From assembly GCA_910574805.1 (NCBI GenBank), contig CAJTCV010000009.1:148179-212178 (forward strand): a stretch of DNA of 64,000 nucleotides, given 5' to 3'. Positions 16,347 to 24,898 of the stretch are shown in pieces; positions within the stretch are counted from its first letter, which is position 1; each line of letters begins with the position of its first letter. Position numbers and translations under genes: made by a program. The DNA is from Lachnospiraceae bacterium. GTDB taxonomy: Bacteria; Bacillota; Clostridia; Lachnospirales; Lachnospiraceae. The notes under the pieces are model-generated. The model did no database searches and was not told the origin of the DNA. It saw only the letters and a program-made list of their open reading frames with translations.

Positions 16347-18758
16347 CTAAGCTCCTATGAGTGTTCTGCTGATGATCTCATCCTGAATATCCTTATCCAG
16401 TTCCACGAAAAAGGCGCTGTACCCTGCCACCCGAACCACCAGGCTCCGGTATTTCTCCGGATGCTTCTGGGCCTCCACCAGTTTCTCCGGTGACAGAATA
16501 TTGAACTGAATATGCATCCCGTTCATGGAAAAATACGCCCGGATCAGACTCACCAGCTTCTGTCTGTCCGCATCGGTCTTCAGGATCGTGGGCATGAACT
16601 TCAGATTGAAGTTCACACCGTTGGATGCCAGACGGTGAGGAATCTTCGCCACGGATTTCGCGGCTGCCGTGGGCCCCAGAAGGTCCATGCCGTGCTTGGG
16701 AGAGACGCCCCCGTCTCCCAGAGGCGTCCCCGCCTCGCGGCCGCTGGGAAGCGCACACACCTGTCTGCCAAGCGGCGTGTTGGACGACAGACAGAACAGC
16801 CCCGGCCGGTATCTTCCTCCGCCCGGACTGGTGTATCCGCGCACGCATCTGCAGTACTGCTCTCCCGCCCAGGCCGCCATCTGATCCGCCTCTTCCAGAT
16901 CATTGCCGTATTTGGGCGCCTTATTTAAAAGAACGTGCCGCAGCAGCGGATTCGCTTCAAAGTTCGTCCGCATCCCTTCCAGAAGCTCCTCTTTGCTCAC
17001 CCGTTTTTCCTCAAACACCAGCTTTTTGATGGCTGTCAGAGAATCTCCCACATCTGCCACGCCTACTCCCTGAACCCCGGTAAAATCATATTTTGCACCG
17101 CCTCTGGTGCAGTCCCGCCCAGATTCCATACAGCCGTCCAGCAGCATGGAGCAGTAGATATGAGGACCATAGTCCGCATGAAGCTTTTCGATGGCGTTCA
17201 GAGAGCTCACCATCATTTTCACAAAATATTCCACCTGTGCCTCGTATGCCTTCTGAACCTGCTCAAAGGAATCAAAATCTTCAAATTTTCCGGTCTTCGG
17301 CCCCATCTGCCGGCCGGACATCTGACATACCCCGTCAAACATGGCCAGCTCCAGGCATTTGGCCAGGTTAAAATAGCATGCATTGGTCCGTCCCATGGTA
17401 TTTCCGTAGGGCGTGGGCTCCACACAGCCGACAATCGCATAATTTCTGGCGTCTTCCAGACTGATGCCGTCCTCCTGCAGCGCCTCTATGATAATATCGT
17501 CATTAAAAAACGGCAGCTTTCCGCCCTCTTTCTCCACAAGGATCTCAATGACCCGTTTCATAAAACGGTCCGGATTCCTGGAGGACAGACGGATGCTCGT
17601 ATTGGGCTCCGAATTAAATACAGACTTCTCGGCTTCCAGACACAGATAGCTCAGCTCGTTCACTGCATCCTCGCCCTCTGCATTCACACCTCCCAGCACA
17701 AAATTGACGGTGGTGGCGAAGCCTCCGTTATTTCTCGCACTGGAATAGGTCCCTGCCTTAATGATGTCGCTGTGTTTGACCCAGAGGGCTTCCAGAAGCT
17801 CCCGGGCCTCTTCCTTTACAAGAACGCCACTGTCCAGATCCCTTCTATAATAAGGATAAAAGATCTGATCCACTCTGCCGCCGGAGATGGCGGAACCATT
17901 CTGGCCGCAGTAATCGATCAGGATACTGAACCAGTAGGACTGCAGCGCTTCATAAAACGTATCTGCCGGTTCAAAGGGAACCTTCCGGCAGTTGGCGGCA
18001 ATCAGCAGAAGCTCTTTCTTCCTGCGTCCGTCCTTCTCTGCCTCCGCCATATGTTCCGCCAGTTCTGCAAAACGGTTCTGGAAGACGCGGATGCCGTCGC
18101 ACAGGATCACCACAGACTGATAGAAATTCTTCTTCTCCGTCAGTTCCGGATCCATGAGGTCCAGCTTTTCCAGATACGCTTCGGCTTCCTTTCGGATCCC
18201 GCCAAAGCCCACCTTCAGCACCTTTTCGATATTGGGCAGATAATGCCCGTATCCGCTCCTGGTACGACTCAGCGGATTGAACGTCCGGTAGGGAGAGTCC
18301 AGCACCTCCATGATCTTCTCATCAATGTAGTATCTGGACCGGTCGCCGGTGCACCGGTTCTCCCAGTAGGGGTAGATCTCCTCCAGCAGATATTTCTTGT
18401 CTTCCTCGCTGATCTGAAGCGTATCCACCTTCCGCACGGGCATCAGGTCCAGCTCCTTCTCATCAAAGGTCCCGAATTCCGGAAAGATCAGAGCCGCCCG
18501 CGCCCTGGAGCCGTGATTTCCCACAATCAGCTCTTCCTCATCAATAAATATAGTCATCTGTTCCAGCATATCCTTCAGAGCGATGGCGCGTCGCATGACA
18601 AAGGGCATCCCTTCCGTACGTTTATAACTCTCTGTAATGATCCCCGCCCGTTCCACACAGATGGAGGGCACCACCGAACGCATGGCATGATTTAAAAATT
18701 CCGTCCGTTTCTCTCTGTCCATTCCTTCCGGAAGCAGTTTCTTCTTTTTCTCTGACAT
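16347..18758 (-). CDS. Glycyl-radical enzyme, diol/glycerol-dehydratase-like clade
   Basis: 803 aa, full length. PFL-like domain with the thiyl Cys at C445 in GCVEPTPYGN and the glycyl radical at G779 in RVAGYSAFF. The single Cys (GCVE) instead of PFL's Cys-Cys excludes pyruvate formate-lyase. The stretch after C445 (NACYFNLAKCLEL... YDFTGVQGVGVADVGDSL) resembles glycerol and 1,2-propanediol dehydratases. These remove water from diols; choline lyase, isethionate lyase and hydroxyproline dehydratase are related, so the substrate is open. Strict anaerobiosis is implied. Start ATG follows AAGGAGG. Confidence 0.92.
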   Translation of the reverse strand: MSEKKKKLLPEGMDREKRTEFLNHAMRSVVPSICVERAGIITESYKRTEGMPFVMRRAIALKDMLEQMTIFIDEEELIVGNHGSRARAALIFPEFGTFDEKELDLMPVRKVDTLQISEEDKKYLLEEIYPYWENRCTGDRSRYYIDEKIMEVLDSPYRTFNPLSRTRSGYGHYLPNIEKVLKVGFGGIRKEAEAYLEKLDLMDPELTEKKNFYQSVVILCDGIRVFQNRFAELAEHMAEAEKDGRRKKELLLIAANCRKVPFEPADTFYEALQSYWFSILIDYCGQNGSAISGGRVDQIFYPYYRRDLDSGVLVKEEARELLEALWVKHSDIIKAGTYSSARNNGGFATTVNFVLGGVNAEGEDAVNELSYLCLEAEKSVFNSEPNTSIRLSSRNPDRFMKRVIEILVEKEGGKLPFFNDDIIIEALQEDGISLEDARNYAIVGCVEPTPYGNTMGRTNACYFNLAKCLELAMFDGVCQMSGRQMGPKTGKFEDFDSFEQVQKAYEAQVEYFVKMMVSSLNAIEKLHADYGPHIYCSMLLDGCMESGRDCTRGGAKYDFTGVQGVGVADVGDSLTAIKKLVFEEKRVSKEELLEGMRTNFEANPLLRHVLLNKAPKYGNDLEEADQMAAWAGEQYCRCVRGYTSPGGGRYRPGLFCLSSNTPLGRQVCALPSGREAGTPLGDGGVSPKHGMDLLGPTAAAKSVAKIPHRLASNGVNFNLKFMPTILKTDADRQKLVSLIRAYFSMNGMHIQFNILSPEKLVEAQKHPEKYRSLVVRVAGYSAFFVELDKDIQDEIISRTLIGA

Positions 18759-18786
18759 CTTTAAGCAACCTCCTTACAGCATGTTC

Positions 18787-18814
18787 TGTTTCTGCTTCCA
18801 TAGTAACAGAAACA
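18787..18814. promoter_or_regulatory. Inverted repeat TGTTTCTG/CAGAAACA, candidate operator
   Basis: Perfect 8-bp arms (18787-18794 and 18807-18814) around a 12-bp spacer, 29 bp upstream of the glycyl-radical enzyme start. A plausible site for the adjacent DeoR regulator. Confidence 0.45.
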
Positions 18815-18847
18815 AAAAAAGAGGCAATCGCACTTTGCCTCTTTTTT
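18815..18847. terminator. Bidirectional terminator between deoR and the glycyl-radical operon
   Basis: AAAAAAGAGGCAA...TTGCCTCTTTTTT. It ends the pfkB-ydcF-tautomerase-deoR transcript, so the glycyl-radical operon needs its own promoter in the 18760-18815 gap; none with good consensus is visible. Confidence 0.85.
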
Positions 18848-18857
18848 ATGATTTCTG

Positions 18858-19664
18858 TCACTGTTCCGAACATCTTTCCGGTATTTGTTTCGTTTCCGAA
18901 CTTTTTGTAAATACCTTTATGTTTTTCTTCCGGGCCTCCGCCAGCACTTCCGGATCCGCCTTCTGGTCCGTAATAATCGCCTCAGGGGCATCCGCCGGAC
19001 ACAGAAGCGACATATAGGTCTTTCCAAACTTGCTGCTGTCCGCAAGGATATAGTTCCTTTTGCTGATCTCCATCATCCGCTGCTTGATCTTCTGCTGAGG
19101 ATAGCCGGTCAGTGTGATGCCCGATGCAAGATCTACCCCGTTGACTCCGATAAATGCCCGGTCCGCCCGGAGCTTTCCCAACTGGGCATATGCCGTGCTG
19201 CCCTCCGTGGCTGCCAGATTGCACGCCACCTCCCCGCCGATCATAATCAGCTCCACATGGGTATGGTCCAGAAGCTTTTCCGCCAGAAGAATGGAATTGG
19301 TAATAACCTTCACCTTTTTCTCCGGCTCAGCTGAGATGGCAGAAGCCATATGCATGCAGGTGGAAGCATCATCAATGATGATCGTCTCCCCATCCTGCAC
19401 ACATCCGTACGCGGTCCTGGCGATCTCCATCTTCTCGTGCAGCCTCCGGTAGAGCGCCTCCTTCACATTATTGCGGACAAAATTGCTGCCGATCCGTACA
19501 GCGCCTCCATGAATCCGCCTCAAAAGTCCCCTCTCATCCAGATGCTTCAGATCCCTGCGCAGCGTCACCTCTGTACACCCAAGAGATCTGCTCAGCTCGC
19601 TGACCTTCACATAGCCGTCATGATCCAGCTTCTCCAGTATCTTTCTCTCCCGCTCCCGGTCCAT
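18858..19664 (-). CDS. DeoR-family transcriptional regulator
   Basis: 268 aa. N-terminal winged helix (REREKILEKLDHDGYVKVSELSRSLGCTEVTLRRDLKHL, abbreviated to residues 3-43) ending in the DeoR signature LRRDL and LLRRIHGGA. The C-terminal sugar-phosphate-sensing domain has TIIIDDASTCMHMA (about 92-105) and FIGVNGVDLASGITLT. These regulators usually sense a phosphorylated sugar intermediate. Last gene of its operon and immediately upstream of the glycyl-radical genes. Confidence 0.93.
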   Translation of the reverse strand: MDRERERKILEKLDHDGYVKVSELSRSLGCTEVTLRRDLKHLDERGLLRRIHGGAVRIGSNFVRNNVKEALYRRLHEKMEIARTAYGCVQDGETIIIDDASTCMHMASAISAEPEKKVKVITNSILLAEKLLDHTHVELIMIGGEVACNLAATEGSTAYAQLGKLRADRAFIGVNGVDLASGITLTGYPQQKIKQRMMEISKRNYILADSSKFGKTYMSLLCPADAPEAIITDQKADPEVLAEARKKNIKVFTKSSETKQIPERCSEQ

Positions 19665-19679
19665 GGCTCCATTCCCCTT

Positions 19680-20024
19680 TCATGAATTCCGGTAATCGCA
19701 TCCCCATGCATCCGCCGTCTCATAAGTAATGTATACATGTTCCCCCGGAATATGCAGAATCTGTCCGTACAGCCCGCATATTTCCTTTGTAAAATCCAGA
19801 TACGCCTGCTTTTCCTGTTCCCCGAACAGATGCACCTGTACACAGGCAATCGGAAACTGACAGCTTCCCTGATAATACATACAGCACTCCTCCGAAAACC
19901 GGAGCATCAGGCCGTGCTCTGATTTTCCTTCAAATATGGAGATCGCCTTTCCCAGTCCTTCTTTGAGGCGGCTTCTTTGTTCTTCTGTAATTTTCACGGA
20001 CACGTTTGAATGTATATATGGCAT
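19680..20024 (-). CDS. MIF-like tautomerase superfamily protein
   Basis: 114 aa, the usual MIF length. MPYIHSNVSV gives the catalytic Pro right after the initiator Met. Lys in NVSVKI, the ACVQVHLFG strand, and the C-terminal HVYITYETADAWGCD match macrophage-migration-inhibitory-factor/phenylpyruvate tautomerase proteins, which are trimers. In bacteria the substrate is generally unknown. It sits between ydcF and deoR in a sugar-kinase operon. Start ATG after AAAGGAG. Confidence 0.75.
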   Translation of the reverse strand: MPYIHSNVSVKITEEQRSRLKEGLGKAISIFEGKSEHGLMLRFSEECCMYYQGSCQFPIACVQVHLFGEQEKQAYLDFTKEICGLYGQILHIPGEHVYITYETADAWGCDYRNS

Positions 20025-20063
20025 CTTTTTCTCCTTTCCATCTGATCCTCCGGCTCTGCCCGG

Positions 20064-20810
20064 TCAGCATCTTCTGTGTGCGCCGGTCTCTGTTTCGTAC
20101 AGCCATTCAAAGGCCTCCTCCACTGCCTCCGGAATGTCCACATGACCGATAAATCCCGCCCCCCTGGGGCCGTATCCCTTTTCATCGTCCCGGAGCCGCC
20201 GGACCTCCCCCAGCAAAAGCTCCAGAAACCGCTCCCGGCCCCATATACCGGCCTCTGCATCCTTGCAGGGCAGAAAAGGAGCATAGCTCAGGATCCTGGA
20301 AGACTCCGGCAGCGCCTTTTTCAGGGACATACAGCTCCTTCTCTGCATCAGCGGATCCTGCATCAAAATAAGCCGCTCCATGGGGATGCCCCGTTCTTCC
20401 AGCTTTTTTCTCCCATTCTCTGCGTTCTCTCCGCAGTTGGAGGATGTGGTATCCAGGACAATCCTGTCCCGGGGGATCTTATGGATCCGGACCGCAATCT
20501 GTACATAGAGCTCCGCTTCCGAACCCTCCCTCCGGCACTCCCGATACCTCTCATCTGCTTCCATCCTGCCCCGCAGGAGCTCCGTAGAATGTCCGGTCCC
20601 GCCGCAGAACAGAAGCCACGGCGCAAGCCCTTCCTTCCATGCCCTGCACCCGGCCTCCGCCACCTCAGGGAGATCATTGCCAAACACAAGGATCGCATCC
20701 GCCGTCTTCCCCTGAAAATACTCTTTTACCCGGGAAAGCTCCAGCCGTTCCACGTCCCGGTACGCCAGAAAGTCTGCAATCCTACGTACAGCCTCTTCAT
20801 ATCTCCCCAT
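20064..20810 (-). CDS. YdcF/ElyC-type (DUF218) protein
   Basis: 248 aa from the ATG at 20810 with GGAGG upstream; it overlaps the preceding pfkB gene by 14 bp. The DUF218 fold shows as DAILVFGNDLP (about 38-48), the GGTGHSTEL loop, IPRDRIVLDTTSSNCGENAENG (about 115-136), and RLILMQDPLMQRRS. The SNCGENA segment is typical of the family (substrate loop with Thr/Asn/Glu). YdcF binds SAM in E. coli, but enzymatic function is unknown. There is no membrane anchor. Confidence 0.8.
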   Translation of the reverse strand: MGRYEEAVRRIADFLAYRDVERLELSRVKEYFQGKTADAILVFGNDLPEVAEAGCRAWKEGLAPWLLFCGGTGHSTELLRGRMEADERYRECRREGSEAELYVQIAVRIHKIPRDRIVLDTTSSNCGENAENGRKKLEERGIPMERLILMQDPLMQRRSCMSLKKALPESSRILSYAPFLPCKDAEAGIWGRERFLELLLGEVRRLRDDEKGYGPRGAGFIGHVDIPEAVEEAFEWLYETETGAHRRC

Positions 20811-21876
20811 GCTCTGCGCGCCTCCATTCCTCCAGAAATCCATACAGCTCTTCCTTCTCTGCCAGTCTTCCATTGCGTACATAAAAGCCCGACGAAGCAG
20901 TGCCGAATTCCAGACATTCCCCGGGCGGCCAGCCCTCCAGCTTTCCGTACACAAATCCCACATTATACGCGTCCCCGGCTCCTGTCGTCAGCACCGGCCG
21001 GCTGCAGTAAGGCCCCTTCTGTTCATAATATCTGCCCTCTTCATAACAGACCGCCCGGTCTACGGGATGGATCGTGACACAGTGGATATCCAGAGCTTCT
21101 GCAATCCTCTGTGCTGTTCCTCCAGGATCCGTCTTTTCCGCTCCGGCACCGGAATCCTGAAGGACCTCCAGAAGCTCCCACGCCTCCTTTTGATTCAGCC
21201 CCAGGATCGTCCGGTAACCGCATGTCTGAAATTCCCGGATCCAGTTAAGTGCTTCCCTGATATCCTCCGCAGTACGCTTCTGCGGATCCGCCAGATCCAG
21301 AAATACCGTCCTGTGCCGTGTACCGCTCTTCAGCCCGGGCGTGATCTGCCTGAGAAATCCTTCCCATATTTCATTCATATTCATAATCATGGTCCAGTTG
21401 TTGAAACTGATCAGATCCGCTTTTTCAAACAGAGCGGTCAGATTCTCAAGGCCGACCGCCTGCACCATACAGTCCCAGCTGATCCGGTTCAGGGATGCCA
21501 GTTTGGAGCGGATAATCTTTCCGTCCAGAAATTCCATGGCATCCGTCTGTGCCGGCTCCGCCAGGCACCAGGTACCGGTCCCTTCTGCAAAATCTTCAAA
21601 CACTGGATGTGGCGACCCGTCTCCGATACTGCCCAGGTAGGTGATCTGCACGCCCAGATTTTTCAGCCCCTGGGCAAAGATTGGACCATTCCCGCCGATC
21701 TTCCGGCTGACCGGCACAATCTCTACATTGGTACTCAGACCAGCCCCCTGTGCCAACCGATCCGCATATTCCCCTATCGTTTCGATCCGGGTGTACGCGT
21801 CGCGGCCGGTCCTCTTGTCCACTACATGGACCACTTCATCCACAAAGCCGTCCAGACCAATCACAGCTCTCTTCAT
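20797..21876 (-). CDS. PfkB-family carbohydrate kinase
   Basis: 359 aa. N-terminal VIGLDGFVDEVVHVVDKR, substrate-side GGNGPIFAQGLKNLG (about 62-76), and PfkB signature 2 at TTGAGDAYNVGFVYG (about 302-316) with the catalytic Asp. Longer than fructokinase, with an insert around 95-130. Substrate not evident. First gene of the operon pfkB-ydcF-tautomerase-deoR and divergent from a GntR regulator, with operator C in between. Confidence 0.87.
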   Translation of the reverse strand: MKRAVIGLDGFVDEVVHVVDKRTGRDAYTRIETIGEYADRLAQGAGLSTNVEIVPVSRKIGGNGPIFAQGLKNLGVQITYLGSIGDGSPHPVFEDFAEGTGTWCLAEPAQTDAMEFLDGKIIRSKLASLNRISWDCMVQAVGLENLTALFEKADLISFNNWTMIMNMNEIWEGFLRQITPGLKSGTRHRTVFLDLADPQKRTAEDIREALNWIREFQTCGYRTILGLNQKEAWELLEVLQDSGAGAEKTDPGGTAQRIAEALDIHCVTIHPVDRAVCYEEGRYYEQKGPYCSRPVLTTGAGDAYNVGFVYGKLEGWPPGECLEFGTASSGFYVRNGRLAEKEELYGFLEEWRRAEHGEI

Positions 21877-21941
21877 TTCTCGTCCCCTCTCTTGAAATTT
21901 TCCATAAAATATGATACGATTCTATCGTTGGTATGGCATTC

Positions 21942-21963
21942 ATGTATCATTTGTATCATACAT
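21942..21963. promoter_or_regulatory. Operator C (ATGTATCAT-TTGT-ATCATACAT)
   Basis: Third copy of the site, in the divergent gap between pfkB (-) and gntR (+). A TATTAT/TATATC -10-like region follows at about 21972-21979, so binding would also affect gntR itself. Confidence 0.55.
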
Positions 21964-22072
21964 TCCCTATCTATTATATCACATTTGGTATGCATCTTCC
22001 AGTTCAAAATACGAATGATCCAAAATGCTTTTTTTATAATCATTTTTTCCGTCCAAATAGCGAGGTATTTAT

Positions 22073-22885
22073 ATGGATAAAACCTATTTTAAGAACACGT
22101 TTCATTTTTCTTCTGACACTTCCGCTCCCCTCTATCTACAGCTTGCATCCTACATCAGGATCCAGATCCAGGCAGGAGTCCTGAAGCCTGGAGACAAAAT
22201 GATCGCAGAAAACGATCTGTGCGAGATCCTGAACGTGAGCCGCACAACAATCCGGCAGTGCATGAACCAGCTTACCGAGGAAGGGCATATTGTCCGTTAC
22301 CGTGGAAAGGGGTCCTTTATCGCAGACCAGAAGCTGAAGCGTCCCATCAGCTATCTGTATGATTTTACCGAAAACATGCTCCGGCTGGGGGCATCGCCCA
22401 CCTCGGAAGTGCTGATCTCTGAAGTAACCGAACCGGCGGATGATACCATACTCTCCACACTGCAGATGCCCATGGGACAGACCAGGGCATTTCATCTGCT
22501 CCGGCTGCGCTGTGCCAACGGCGATCCGATCCTGCTGGAGAACACCTATATTCCTTACTATCTGTGCCCGGGTATTGAACAGTACAGTTTTTCCAACACC
22601 TCGCTCTATCACACGCTGACAGAGCGGTACGGCCTGAATCTGTATCATGCCAACGAGACCATTGAAGCAATTATTATTAACAAAGAACATTCTGATATGC
22701 TCAAATGCAGCCCCAGAGTCCCCGGATATAATATTACCCGCATCTCCCATCTGGATTCAGGATATGTATTTGAATACACCACTTCCGTCACACGGGCGGA
22801 CAAATGTGTGTTCCAGCTGGATCTGTATAAGAACAGCAGCTCCAACAAGAATCCCATTGATTTTCATCGGCAGATCAGTCTGTAG
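22073..22885 (+). CDS. GntR-family regulator with UTRA ligand domain (HutC type)
   Basis: 270 aa. Winged helix at about 18-88: PLYLQLASYIRIQIQAGVLKPGDK (residues 21-44) and LNVSRTTIRQCMNQL, ending LVRYRGKGSF-like VRYRGKGSFIAD. UTRA domain from about 100 (RPISYLYDFTENMLRLG) to the end. It probably senses a sugar phosphate. Start ATG at 22073 behind GAGGT. Likely binder of operators A-C, by its placement next to operator C. Confidence 0.92.
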   Translation: MDKTYFKNTFHFSSDTSAPLYLQLASYIRIQIQAGVLKPGDKMIAENDLCEILNVSRTTIRQCMNQLTEEGHIVRYRGKGSFIADQKLKRPISYLYDFTENMLRLGASPTSEVLISEVTEPADDTILSTLQMPMGQTRAFHLLRLRCANGDPILLENTYIPYYLCPGIEQYSFSNTSLYHTLTERYGLNLYHANETIEAIIINKEHSDMLKCSPRVPGYNITRISHLDSGYVFEYTTSVTRADKCVFQLDLYKNSSSNKNPIDFHRQISL

Positions 22886-22890
22886 ACAAA

Positions 22891-22942
22891 AGAGGGCTGC
22901 TGCAGAACCCACCTTTGTCTGTGCGTCCTGCGGCAGCCCTCT
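22891..22942 (-). terminator. Terminator of the symporter gene
   Basis: 15-bp stem (AGAGGGCTGC...GCAGCCCTCT) followed on the minus strand by TTTTGT. Confidence 0.6.
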
Positions 22943-22950
22943 GCAGTCTG

Positions 22951-22976
22951 TTCCGGATCAGCCGATCCGGAATTTT
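22951..22976 (+). terminator. Terminator of the gntR gene
   Basis: TTCCGGATC-AGCC-GATCCGGAA then TTTT on the plus strand. Confidence 0.75.
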
Positions 22977-22985
22977 AATAAGCGG

Positions 22986-24155
22986 TCAGTTTCCCACATG
23001 ATGCTTCTTCGCATATCCGGTCAGTATAAGAGTCAGTGCCCCGTCGCCGGTCACGTTGCATGCCGTGCCGAAGCTGTCCTGGAGTGCGAAGATCGTGAGC
23101 ATCAGGGCAGTCCCTGTATCGTCAAAGAGCAGAATGCCCGTGATCAGTCCCAGAGACGCCATGACGGTCCCTCCGGGCACGCCGGGCGCTCCGATGGCAA
23201 AGATGCCCAGAAGCAGGCAGAACAGCACCATGGTCCCCGGAGACGGCATGCTGCCGTAGAAGATCCGGGATATGGTCATGACAAAGAATACCTCCGTCAG
23301 CACCGAACCGCACAGATGGATGTTGGCAAACAGCGGAATACCGAAGCTCACCATATCTTCCCGAAGCACGGAAGATTTTCGCGCGCACCGGAGCGCCACC
23401 GCCAGGGTCGCCGCAGAGGACATGGTTCCCACCGCTGTGAGATAGGCCGGACCATAGTGCTTCACCACCTCCATGGGATTGTCACCGGAATAGATCCCCG
23501 CCAGAAAATACAGAAGCGCCATCCAGATATAATGGCCGATCATAACGATCACAATGACTTTCAGAAATACCGGAAGCTGACGGGTGATAGTGCCCTCATA
23601 GGACAGTCCGCAGAAGGTACAGGCGATGAAGACAGGCAGCACAGGAATGATGACCTTTGTCACGATCTGCAGTACGATCTGCTGAAATTCCTCCAGGATC
23701 CCGGCTGTCCGGTCTGCGCCGGTCCAGGTGACGCCCAGGCCCAGGAAGATCGAGAACACCAATGCGCTCATGACGCTCATGATCTGCGGGATCTCCAGCT
23801 GGAAGAGGACCTCCGGCAGCTCCTTCAGTCCTTCCGCCGAGGTCACGATGGACAGATGCGGGATAAGTCCATAACCCGCGCCCATGGCAAAAAATGCGGC
23901 GCCGATGGACGACACATAGGCCAGCACCAGCGCCACGCCCAGCATCCGGGAAGCGTTCTTCCCCAACCTTGTGATGGAAGGCGCGATAAAGCCGATGATG
24001 ATCAGCGGCACACAGAAGGTGATGACCTGACCGATCACCTGTTTCAAGGTAACGATGATGTTCATAAAGACTTCATTGGCGTAAAGTCCCGCCAGGATCC
24101 CCAAAACAACCCCCGCCAGAAGTCTGAATGGAAGACTCTGTAAGATTTTCTTCAT
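22986..24155 (-). CDS. Dicarboxylate/amino-acid:cation symporter (DAACS, GltP/SstT type)
   Basis: 389 aa from the ATG at 24155, behind GGGAGGGAG. About eight membrane segments plus re-entrant loops. GTMSSAATLAVALRC (about 230-245) is the Ser-rich hairpin HP1, GAPGVPGGTVMASLGLITGIL is HP2, and FALQDSFGTACNVTGDG is the Asp/Asn substrate-binding helix of the family. Imports C4-dicarboxylates, glutamate/aspartate or serine/threonine with Na+ or H+. Monocistronic. Confidence 0.92.
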   Translation of the reverse strand: MKKILQSLPFRLLAGVVLGILAGLYANEVFMNIIVTLKQVIGQVITFCVPLIIIGFIAPSITRLGKNASRMLGVALVLAYVSSIGAAFFAMGAGYGLIPHLSIVTSAEGLKELPEVLFQLEIPQIMSVMSALVFSIFLGLGVTWTGADRTAGILEEFQQIVLQIVTKVIIPVLPVFIACTFCGLSYEGTITRQLPVFLKVIVIVMIGHYIWMALLYFLAGIYSGDNPMEVVKHYGPAYLTAVGTMSSAATLAVALRCARKSSVLREDMVSFGIPLFANIHLCGSVLTEVFFVMTISRIFYGSMPSPGTMVLFCLLLGIFAIGAPGVPGGTVMASLGLITGILLFDDTGTALMLTIFALQDSFGTACNVTGDGALTLILTGYAKKHHVGN

Positions 24156-24259
24156 TTTTTCTCCCTCCCGGCCCACGGCCGGATTTCTTTTTCATTATAG
24201 AAAGACTTACTATATTATAGATAATCTATAAGAAAATGATAATAAATACACCAGAAAAT

Positions 24260-24886
24260 TTAATCTGCATCAATATCATCAAAAACTGCAGGAATGTTCT
24301 CTTTAAAGTATTCCAATATCATTCGGCTGATCTGGCGCATCTGTGGATGAGCCTTTTTAGATGTCCGAAGCCTGAAAAAGTGTCTCCATTCTCTCAGGTT
24401 CATCGTTATGACAATTTCCGTCTTCAAACTGTTGGGCAGGATACTCCGTGCTTCCTGCGGAGCAGCACCCATTTCTATAAGTTCATTATAAGATGCCTCC
24501 GTTTTTTTCATTAAATTTTTCCAAAGCTGGTATTCTTTACTGTCTTCTTCCCAGAAAACCGGCTTTATAAAAGTTAATTCTTTCCCAAATTTTTCTTTGC
24601 TGTAATTGCAATATCTGGTACTTTCCTGACTGTAACTGGCAATTCTGTGTCGTACAATCTCATGACTTACTCCCCTGTCACATACCACTCTAACACTGAT
24701 CTTTTCATGTTCAATCACTGATTCATGGCCGTTTTTTAATATTGATCTGACAAAGATTTCCGCGGACCCATCTGTAATATTCTCTTCGCTCTTATAACAT
24801 ATACGTCCTGCGGCTTCGATCTTTCTTAACATCCTCCTGCCGTCAAGGTCATCCAGAACCTCGAATCCCGGTTCTATTATATTCAT
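24260..24886 (-). CDS. thyX: Flavin-dependent thymidylate synthase
   Basis: 208 aa from the ATG at 24886; a GTG at 24895 would bury the ribosome site. Converts dUMP to dTMP using FAD, NADPH and methylenetetrahydrofolate. The ThyX motif is complete: RHRIASYSQESTRY at residues 79-92 (RHRxxSxxxxSxRY), plus HESVIEHEKISV (about 54-65) and the C-terminal REWRHFFRLRTSKKAHPQMR (about 168-187). GGAGGTG abuts the TAG of the upstream gene, so it is part of the island operon rather than a housekeeping transcript. AT-rich like its neighbours. Confidence 0.95.
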   Translation of the reverse strand: MNIIEPGFEVLDDLDGRRMLRKIEAAGRICYKSEENITDGSAEIFVRSILKNGHESVIEHEKISVRVVCDRGVSHEIVRHRIASYSQESTRYCNYSKEKFGKELTFIKPVFWEEDSKEYQLWKNLMKKTEASYNELIEMGAAPQEARSILPNSLKTEIVITMNLREWRHFFRLRTSKKAHPQMRQISRMILEYFKENIPAVFDDIDAD

Positions 24887-24898
24887 ATTCTGCACCTC

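Noticed and set aside
16393..17029. Several long frames inside the glycyl-radical enzyme gene
   Set aside because: They are GC-rich shadows of the real reading frame, which carries the catalytic Cys and Gly motifs.
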